Shown here one piece after another: positions 50,514-59,522 of a stretch of DNA of 64,000 nucleotides (positions are counted from its first letter, which is position 1; each line of letters opens with the position of its first letter). The stretch covers positions 75,800,501 to 75,864,500 of the forward strand of contig CM074858.1 of NCBI GenBank assembly GCA_037501455.1, read 5' to 3'. The notes beneath the pieces were generated by a model. It was not told the origin of the DNA, ran no database searches, and saw only the letters and a program-made list of their open reading frames with translations. Source of the stretch: Lantana camara (Eukaryota > Streptophyta > Magnoliopsida > Lamiales > Verbenaceae). The translations under genes and the position numbers were made by a program.

Positions 50514-50719
50514 ATTTTATTTTGCAACTTGTTTTAGTGGAAGGTTAAATTTCTCGTGAGTGTTTAGAATCCCAGAAAGTTGAGGGTCGTGATTTAACAG
50601 CATTGCAAGGAACCTCGTGGCTGGAAGACCTCTTTCGGACTAATCCCAGACGGTGAATGGCCAACCCCGCGTGGGATGAAAACGGGAGAGTCAATTAACT
50701 TTCCGGAACTCAAGACAGT

Positions 50720-50755
50720 GAATCCGAGGACGGATTCTCTTAAGGGGGAGAGAAT
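50720..50755 (+). promoter_or_regulatory. Hairpin and polypurine tract of element H
   Basis: GAATCCGAGGACGGATTC (50720-50737), then AAGGGGGAGAGAAT adjoining the 3' LTR. Confidence 0.88.
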
Positions 50756-53454
50756 TGTAACGCTCCAATTTCAGGTACGTACGACACGTGTGATTTTGAG
50801 GGTTAGGATTTAATCTTAATTCTTTTACTTATTAAATTCCTACGTTTATGACAAATTGTGGAAATTTCATTCCAATATGTTTACATGGAAATAAGTGAAA
50901 TATGTGTCAATTCGGGATTTTGGTGTTACATGAATTAGTTGTCTACCCATGATTTAATTACCTAATTGTCCTTAATTGCTCATTTCCTTTTATTTAAGGA
51001 CTAAATTGCCTGAAAGTTTGTTGGACTAAATTGATCATTCTTTAATCCTTTCATCCTTAATTGCATGATTCATTAATCTTGGAGTATTTAATTGCAATTT
51101 CATGGATTTCATCAAAATCAAGAAATGAATTACGTGATATAATTGCTTCCTTGTATAATTCATTTCATTCTTCATCAAAACACATATATGCTTGCTTCCT
51201 TGCTCTACCGAACCTAAACCTCCATGGAAGGGAGAGGAATTTCATCATTTCAAACTAGTTTTCTGGAGAAATTTACAAGCTTCGAAGCTCTTTCATCATC
51301 ATCATCATCTCTTCTCATCTCATCTCTTTCTTTCAAGGTAGCCATGGATATAAATATGATTTCTTGAAATTTATATACAAAGCTAGGGTTATGATTTCCA
51401 TGTAATAGCTTGTTTATATGATGCTAGGAGCATGATTCTAAGCTTTAGAATTGAATTGATGCGTGAAATCTTGAGAAATATAGGATTATGTGGTGAATTC
51501 AAATGTGAGCTAAAGTTGATGATTTGGGATGATCAAGCATGAAACAAGTGTTTCTATAGGGTTTTATTGCACTATAAGTATGTGTGTATGTTTCCCTTCC
51601 TGAATGATAACATATGAGATAGAATTATAAGCGTTTATGAAGCTTAGTTGGTGAATTCGTGCTTCCCCTGTTCTTCGTCCCCTGCTTCTGCATCTTCTGT
51701 ATAACGGGAACGGCCCTTCCCGTTCCCTTTGTGATTGGGGAACGGCCGTTCCCATTGATTTGAATTATGTGCAGGCGGCAAGGAGGGGAACGACCGTTCC
51801 CACTTTGTCTCACAGACGGGAACGGCCGTTCCCATCTTCGGGGAGCATTTCGGGACTGGGGAACGGCCCTTCCCATTTTTCACTAAAGCCTGGAACGGTC
51901 GTTCCCAACCCTCTGGAAGTGCAGAAAGTTTCTGAACAAAATTACATTTTTAGCCCCTCGATCCAATGGCTTATTTGACCCCAAATTGTTATTATATAAA
52001 TGATTACATGCCAAAACGTGATATTTGCATGCTACATTGTTTATTGCATGATGTCTCGTACTTGATCAAGCCGTGCGTCGTACTTGGTACCATTGTCGAG
52101 TTTGGTCTCACGAATGCATGTATGTTTCCATTTCTTGTTCAATTACTCTCCAGGGAGGAGATTGTCGAGCATGAGCACATTCACGCAATCACGAGTCGTG
52201 TGTCGCCTGTCAGGTGAGGTTTAATTGCTAGTTACTTAGAACCCGTATAACCTTATGTGACTTTTGGGCCAAAAGAGATATAAACATATAATGATAAGTG
52301 TTTCTGAACTATCCAGTCGTGTTCTTTAAAAGAAAACCGTGTTCCTTGAAAGTAAGTCATGTTCTTTACCAGTAAATCATGTATTTATTGAAAACAAGTC
52401 ATGTTCCTGAAAAGCAATCGTGTATCATGTTACAAGCATGCCATGTATCGTGTTACCGTGATCGTGTTTGGCGAATCATCGTGTATCGTGTATCGTGTTT
52501 ATGGGCCCGAGGGTGAGTGTTTGAGCCAACCGGGGAAGCATAGGGCTGACGGGTAACTCACAACACCTCTCTCAAACAGTGGGGATGCCCCCTGAATCCA
52601 CCAGGAGGTTTGGTGGAGGAAGGAGTCCCGTACGTGGGAGTCATGTTCCCGACGTGCAACGTGATATCGTGGCTGGTTCGGGCCTTGCAAACCCACCACC
52701 ATTGGAGAAAGGAGAATTTCGTGTTATTGATCGTGTGCATTATAATGACTTGTGTGAGAACCTAATTAAATGAAAGAGTAATTCTTGTTCACTGTCAAGG
52801 TTGGTTGGAGATCGTGCACGCCCCTCGTCGGGGCCAGTGATAGTTAAAATAACCGTGATTATCGTGTTAAACCTGATAGTTGTAATCTCGGGCGAGTCCT
52901 TGATATTCTTGCACTTATATTATTGTTAGTATTATTTTAGTTACAAAAATCTTACCCGAGGTTATAACTTGCATGTTATTTGTGCTAATATATATGTATG
53001 CCCCTCACTCAGTCTTCCATAGACTGACGCCTCCACCTTTCAGGTTCTTGTAGGTGCACGCTAGGCGGGAGTCGAGTCGTGTCAAGTCCAGTCCATGTAG
53101 TCGAGTCCAGCACGGTGCATTTTACTTGTTTATTCATTTATTGTGCAAAGGAGTTATGTTTAAGGTTAATTGTTATTTATATTCAAAGATGATAATGTAT
53201 TGATATGTGAGGCTGGAACATATTTGACTTGGTAAATGAGAAATGTCGTGACATGTTGAATAATTATATTTGATAAGTGAACAGTTTATGCTTCCGCTTT
53301 CACTCGTGCATGTATACATTAATCCCGCCTAGCTTGTCGTTTATTGCATTGCCACCCGTTCGCTATAGGTTAGTTCATGTACGGATTGCTCGTTTCGTAT
53401 GTGGATTGACCTATAGTGCGGGGGTGTGGCACCTCCACGTGTAAGGGTGCTACA
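50756..53454 (+). repeat. 3' LTR of element H
   Basis: TGTAACGCTCC to GGGTGCTACA, 2699 bp. Palindromes at 51706-51906, CAGTC/GACTG stem at 53010-53026. Differences from the left LTR are mainly single bases plus the extra palindrome. Confidence 0.92.
51706..51906 (+). promoter_or_regulatory. Cluster of GGGAACGGCCGTTCCC palindromes, LTR H (right)
   Basis: Six sites. The first is the compound GGGAACGGCCCTTCCC followed by GTTCCC. Confidence 0.8.
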
Positions 53455-53712
53455 GTTGAAGTTGAAGAATGTAAGATTTGTATTGATTCTTACTACTATC
53501 ATGAACCCGCATATTCGATGTTTTATGATTTCATTGAATTTCGGGACTAGGTACTTATGTTAGTGGAACCCGTCTCTGTGGTTGATATAATCTGTTGGAT
53601 TTCGTCCCACTTCCGTAATTTCATTTGTTTTATTGAAATTGTTTTATTTGGTTGCTTAAATTTAGTTGCCGCCTAGCCTATGGAGTGAGTGAGTCCCCGT
53701 TCGCTGTGAGCT
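53455..53712 (+). repeat. 3' LTR of element G, segment 3
   Basis: It contains GCCGCCTAGCC, AGTGAGTGAGTCCCCG and GTTCGCTGTGAGC of the conserved LTR 3' end, and stops at 53712 where element E inserts (left flank GAGCT). The last roughly 100 bp of the LTR would lie beyond E. Assignment to G rather than another LTR rests on order and on the H target duplication. Confidence 0.65.
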
Positions 53713-56336
53713 TGTAACACCCCGACTCACAGTCGGTACAGGTAAATTATGTGATTTATCAATATTTGCGTTTTGGATTAATTATTTACGACTTATATGA
53801 ATTATTTGAACTTATATGAATTATGTGAATTAATGTTGCATGCGATTTATTCGTTTTAATTTGAGTTGGCCTTATTTGAACCTGTATTTGTTGAACCGAA
53901 CCAACTTGAACCGGGAACCCTGAACCGAACCCGTGAACCGACCGGTCCAGCCTTAAAGGCTGAACCATTTCTCTCCTCCCTCATTCTTCACGTTATTTTT
54001 CAGCAACTCCAAGCCAAGAGAGAGCCAAACCCCAAGTGATCATTCCAAACTTCCCAAGCCAATATCTCTCTCGTTTCTTCATCTTTTCTTGAACTTAGGT
54101 AGGTTTCGGAATCCCCTCGTCGTGCTCGTAATTTATATGGTTTAATTTCTGAGTTTGGAGTGAGTTTTGCATGCCTTTGCTTCCCTACGTGAATAGTAAG
54201 GGTTTAATGAAAAATGAGATTACTTGCTCTTTGCTTGTTGTAATTGATCCCTAGCTTCATTTATGAGTTGTATATGTTGTATGTGTTGCATTTATTACAT
54301 TTAATCTTTGGTTGGTTGAGCATTTATGAATGATCATGATTTATGCTTGAATATTGCATTCCCTTGATCATGCATTTTAATTCCGTATTCTTGAGTTATT
54401 TGAGTGTTTATATGTCAAGCATGATTTATATGTATTGTTTGTGCATTTTGAGAAGTTGTGGCAAATTTTAGGGTTGGTTTTGGCCATTTTTGGCACCATT
54501 TTGGAGCTTCCCCTGTTTTCTGTAAAAATTTTCTGCTCCAGCTTTCGAACCAGGCCGGAACGGCCGTTCCCGCCCAGTTTCAAACTGGGAACGACCGTTC
54601 CCAGGCCTTTACTGTTCATGCCGATAGTGGGAACGACCGTTCCCAGCTTGTACTGGGAACGGGAATGGCCGTTCCCATGGCCGGAACCCTTCTACTGGGT
54701 CAAATCCGCGAGGGTGGATTTGAGGCAGTAGCTTTGGAAAAACCCATGGGGGTGGATTTTCCCCTTTGGAAAAAATCCATGGGGGTGGATTTTGCCACTT
54801 TTTCTCTTTGCCTTGTTTATGCATTTGTATGATTTTAAATGCTTTTCTTTTGCATATTAATTGTTATAATTGATTGTTTTGCATAATAGATTGTAAATAA
54901 ATATGTTATGCTATGATTTGTGAATTCTATGATTTAATTGTGACATTTTATCTATGAGCATGAATCATGCATTTTGCCGAGCGTCTTCTTTGGTTCATAT
55001 AGAGTCTAAGTCTTGGGCTTTCGTGTTTTCTTTTCAGAGGAGGTTCCAGTTGACGAGCCCGAGGCGTAGGTTGTTCACGTCTGCTCATATTTTTGTCAAG
55101 CACAAGGTGAGGTTTAGGAATTTTATTAGCTAAGCGACCTAAAACCTTAAGTGATGTTTTCCGGCCGTGCATGTGACTATATATTATATATATATATAGA
55201 TATGTACGTGTTGATTAGAATACGTTTATGATCTTGTGAACTAGTTTGTTTTGGAAAAGATATTAAATAAGCTTATGTAAGCTATGTTTTGGAAAAAGGC
55301 TTTACAATTCTGTTAGCGAGATTGCCATGAAAGATTTGGCATTTGATATGATATGATTTGTCTGTGTGGATCCAAGGAGCTACGGGTAAGGAACCCTCGG
55401 GACGGTTCGGGCCGTCGAGGTTCAGCCTGTGCGTAGTCTCCATCCGATATATCACACGCGACCCCTGGGAGTTTGGGAAGGTGTGATATTTCGATGCCTT
55501 CGGCGTAAAAACCGGGGAGGGCACGATGTGGGTTCGCTACCCCTCGTGAGTCTGTATATGTCTGGATGGTTAGGGCCGCCGGTGGCTCTTCCATCATTGG
55601 TGTAGAGGTTGATATGTATGATTTCTGTTTTGTTTGTTCTGAGGAGTAAGGGTTGGAAGCTCGTTCTCGCCGAGCATTATGTTTTGTTATGTATGTTTGA
55701 GAAGTATGAATCGGGATAGTGTTTATGAAATGTTTTAAAGTATATGTATTTGTTTTGGAAAGTCTTAGTTTGTAAAAACCTATTCCGGTTCATAATTTCG
55801 CCCTTTGCTTTGTGCTCTGCTCTATATATATGTAGGGTGTGGGTGTGCGTTAGCCCCCTCACTCAGTCAGTTGACTGACTCCTCGTTTACTCTTTTAGTT
55901 GCAGGTTTTGGGAGCGTGAGCTAGGCGGAGAAGTGTGTCTGCTTTATACACTTGTCGGTCTAGGTTTCGTTAGGTGCATTTACATACCTGCACTTTATTA
56001 TTTTGTAGTTGTATAGTTCTGATTTGTATATACTTGCTGACTATTTTGTTCGAGCCGGGATGGCTTTTGTACAGAAACGTGTTGGTACTTATACGTAAAT
56101 ACTATATGGATAGGTGTGTGTTGGTACCTATACATATATATATGTGATGATTTTGCTTGTTACTTTTATTTATTCGCTTCCGCGCACTCTGTTTCCGTTT
56201 GGTCTAGCTCCGCCTAGCCTAGAGTGTGTGTTTGGTCTCCCGTTCGCTATGATTCGGATTCGGGTGCGGACATTCCATTTCGTATTCGGGTTCGGATTAT
56301 GGTGCGGGGGATGTGGCCCTACGGGTGGGTGCTACA
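53713..56336 (+). repeat. 5' LTR of element E
   Basis: TGTAACACCCCGACTCACAG to GGGTGCTACA, 2624 bp. Donor-like CTTAG/GTAGG at 54098/54099, palindromes 54555-54680, two GGGGGTGGATTTT repeats near 54750-54795 (CCATGGGGGTGGATTTT), exon-like cassette 55038-55106, CAGTCAGTTGACTG at 55864-55877 followed by TTTTAGTTGCAG. Confidence 0.93.
54555..54680 (+). promoter_or_regulatory. Cluster of GGAACGGCCGTTCC palindromes, 5' LTR of E
   Basis: Four sites (CCGGAACGGCCGTTCCCG, TGGGAACGACCGTTCCCA twice, GGGAATGGCCGTTCCC), with larger inverted pairs such as CCCAGTTTCAAACTGGG between them. Confidence 0.8.
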
Positions 56337-56344
56337 TCCTGAAG

Positions 56345-56356
56345 TGGTATCAGAGC
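56345..56356 (+). other. Primer-binding site, element E
   Basis: TGGTATCAGAGC, 8 nt after the LTR, then GCGGTTGCAAAACCG. Confidence 0.93.
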
Positions 56357-56567
56357 GCGGTTGCAAAACCGGGCTCTAGTGTGGTGTGGGTCTGTCTAGG
56401 TCGTACGGCTTAGGACAATGTGACTTTTGATTATGTGCATGTGTGATTTGAGTATGTGATTACTTGACTAATTGATTACTTGATTACTTGATTATTTTCT
56501 TAAATTGTATACATATTCATACTCTAATATACATGCATCTATATTGCTTGAATTTGTGAGTTTCAGG

Positions 56568-59522
56568 ATGCCTCCAAGAAGACATAACAACCGTGAACAA
56601 ACCCCTGATTTAAATGAACCGGCTCTACATAACGCACCTCCGCCACCACCTATGAATGCGGAGAATATTGTCCAAGCCCTACTCAATCAACTCCAAAACA
56701 ATCAAAGGGGTAATGCAAATCCGGGTGAAGGACAAGATATTTCCGCCGTGTACAGGGACTTCCGGAACAACAACCCTCCAAAGTGGTATGGAGGTGATGA
56801 TATTAAGGCGGAAGAGTGGTTATCTGAGATTCGAGGCATTTGGGAGATATGTCCAGGGACTTCCCAGGACAAGGCTATTTGCACGGGTCGTATTATTCAA
56901 GGGCCAGCGGCTATTTGGCTTAGGAGTGTGAGGTCCAAGCTTGAGAGAACGGGTATGGAATTCAACTGGGAGACGTTTGTGCAGGAATTCCATGAGAAAT
57001 ATATCCCTCATAGTGCACAAGAACGTCGCCTCCAAGAGTTCTCCAATTTGAGGCAAGGCAACCGGACGGTGGAGGATTATATTTTGGAGTTTGAGAGGCT
57101 AGCTCCTTATGCCACTCACATTACCGACCATGATGATCATAAAGCCCGCAAGTTTCTTCATGGACTTCGTCGGGATATTCAAGAAGCTTTACAAGCTGCT
57201 AATGTGAGTACTTGGGCCAAAGTTACAAAGAGGGCAATACAAGTTGAGGCCCAAATGGCTCGGTTGAAGCCTCCCCCTTTCTCTTCGACTCGAGGATCGG
57301 GATCAGGTTCTGGATTGGGTAAGAGGCCCATTTCTTATGCTCCACGAGCTCCTGTCTCACCGGCTTTTCGTCCCCAGGGTTTAGGGAACAAAAAGCCCCG
57401 TATTACCGGTCCCGTGGCACCTCCTGTTGCTCCAGTTCGACCGGCTCCAGCTCAGGGACCACCTATTTGTTCTTATTGTCAGGGGAGACATCCGGTGGAG
57501 AGGTGTTGGAAGCTTCAGGGCAAATGCTACGCGTGCGGGTCTTCTGATCACTTGATTGATGCTTGCCCGAATAGGAGGCCGGTTGTGCAGGCTCGCGTGT
57601 TTGCTCTGGAGGGAGAGGAGAAAGCTGCTGATGTCGACCCGAATGCCGTGATAGAAGGTACAATAAACATTCATGGCATATCACTACATGCATTGTTTGA
57701 TCCCGGGGCTACGCATTCATTTATTTCCCGGGATATTGTTGCTTCTTTGCCTTTACTTGATGAATTATCTGCGCATGTGTATGTGGTGAATACTCCTTTG
57801 GGAGGATCTGTGGAAGCTGACAGGGTGTTCAGGGAGTGTCCGGTGGTGTTTGAGGGCCGAGTTTTTCCTGCAGACTTGATAGTTCTACCGTTGAAGAAGT
57901 ATGAGGTTATTCTTGGTATGGATTTTCTCTTCAGATACCGAGCTCAGTTGGACTGTCATGAGAAGAAAGTTGTGTTGGGGTCAGTGGTCTTTACGGGTGA
58001 GAGGTTGAAGTCCAGCCCGTTTGTGTCTTTTATGGAAGCAAGTAAGCTCCTCCGAGACGGTGCGACAGGTTTTGTGGCCTATCTTTTGAATAAACCGAAG
58101 GATCAGGCCAAACTTGAGGAGACAGAGGTCGTGAGTGAGTTTCCCGATGTTTTCCCTGAGAATTTGGGTTCTTTACCACCTGATAGGGACATCGAGTTTG
58201 TAGTCGACCTTTATCCTGGAGCTGAGCCTTTCTCTAAGACACCATATCGGATGGCTCCTGCTGAGTTGAAGGAGTTGAAAACTCAGCTGGATGAGCTTTT
58301 GACTTGTGGTTACATCCGTCCGAGTACATCCCCGTGGGGTGCTCCTGTGTTATTTGTGAAGAAGAAGGATGGGACTTTGAGGATGTGTATAGACTACCGC
58401 GAGTTGAACCGGATGACAGTGAAGAATAAGTATCCTTTACCTCATATCGAAGAGTTGTTTGACATCTTGCAAGGGTCGCAGGTGTACTCTACGTTAGATT
58501 TGAGGCAAGGGTATTACCAACTTCGTATCCGGGAAGAGGATATCTCTAAGACTGCGTTTAATACCCGTTATGGACACTTCGAGTTTGTAGTGATGCCGTT
58601 TGGGTTGACTAATGCTCCAGTCGTGTTCATGGATATGATGCACCGAGTGTTTAGACAGTATCTTGACAAGTTTGTGGTCATCTTCATAGACGACATCTTG
58701 GTGTATTCTAAGTCTGCAGAAGAGCACGCAACGCATCTCAGAATTGTGTTAGAGACCCTTAGAGAGCACAAGCTTTATGCCAAATTTAGCAAGTGCGAGT
58801 TCTGGCTCGACAGAGTGTCTTTTCTGGGTCACATAATTTCAGGAGAGGGGATTGAAGTTGATCCTTCCAAGATTGAGACCGTGGTTCAGTGGGAAAGACC
58901 GAAGAATGCCTCCGAGATAAGAAGTTTTCTCGGGTTAGCGGGTTACTATAGGAGATTTGTGAAGGATTTCTCCAAAATTGCTTGCCCGTTGACTCGATTA
59001 ACCAAGAAGGAGGTGAAGTATGAGTGGGATGATGGGTGCGAGAGAAGTTTCCAAGCTTTGAAGGAAAGATTAACTTCAGCACCAGTTCTTACCCTACCCG
59101 AGGGATCCGAGGGCTATTCGGTTTTTGCAGATGCTTCTAAGGAAGGACTCGGATGTGTATTGATGCAAGATGGCCGAGTGGTGGCCTATGCTTCTAGAAA
59201 GTTGAAGGAACACGAGAAGAACTACCCCACTCATGATCTCGAGCTTGCAGCGGTTGTATTTGCTTTGAGGAAGTGGCGTCATTACCTCTATGGGACGACT
59301 TTCGAGATATTCACAGATCATAAGAGCCTCAAGTATCTTTTTACTCAGAAGGAGCTTAACAATAGACAGAGGCGTTGGATGGAATTCTTAGAGGATTATG
59401 ACTGCACGATTCAGTATCATCCGGGCAAGGCTAATGTCGTGGCAGATGCTTTGAGCAGAAAAGCAAGTGTTTCAGGTTTGAGTGCAGAGTCTTCAGGACA
59501 GGGTTCGACAGTTTTGGTTTAA
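56568..59522 (+). pseudogene. Element E gag-pol, first part: gag, protease, reverse transcriptase, RNase H
   Basis: 984 codons, then TAA at 59520-59522. I choose ATG 56568 (MPPRRHNN), directly after TTTCAG, over the upstream in-frame ATG at 56505, because MPPRRH is the start in B. Order: gag domain ([20 protein letters not shown]-type core, about 60-240); a first knuckle C301-C304-H308-C313 with CX2CX3HX4C spacing, one residue short of the norm; a normal knuckle C320-C323-H328-C333; protease [10 protein letters not shown] at 378; reverse transcriptase FIDDILVYS at 706; RNase H with [10 protein letters not shown] (D855) and ADALSRKAS near 959. The frame simply continues after the TAA, so this is one interrupted polyprotein gene. 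Confidence 0.93.

Larger units (their letters stand above)
49876..50755 (+). repeat. Internal region of element H (880 bp, noncoding)
   Basis: Primer site at 49883-49894. An internal hairpin and purine tract at 50233-50275, an ACGGTGAACGGTACAC motif (50341-50356), three hairpin repeats (50438-50513), and a terminal hairpin (50720-50737) with polypurine tract (50742-50755). It looks like a deletion form of the 3 kb internal region of I. Confidence 0.85.
47198..53454 (+). mobile_element. Element H: small non-autonomous LTR retrotransposon
   Basis: LTRs 47198-49875 and 50756-53454 (about 2.7 kb each, about 98% alike by eye) flank an internal region of only 880 bp. Primer site and polypurine tract are intact, and there is no coding frame. 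Flanks GTTTA (47193-47197) and GTTGA (53455-53459) look like a target duplication with one change. LTR ends and internal motifs relate it to element I. It is inserted in the 3' LTR of G. Confidence 0.92.

Noticed and set aside
53455..53712. Independent F-like LTR fragment
   Set aside because: It has some similarity to F, but order and the GTTTA/GTTGA duplication of H make continuation of LTR G the simpler reading. Not fully excluded.
56505..56567. Upstream in-frame ATG of E gag ([10 protein letters not shown])
   Set aside because: Not present in B. The MPPRRH start at 56568 is shared by both families and follows an acceptor-like CAG.
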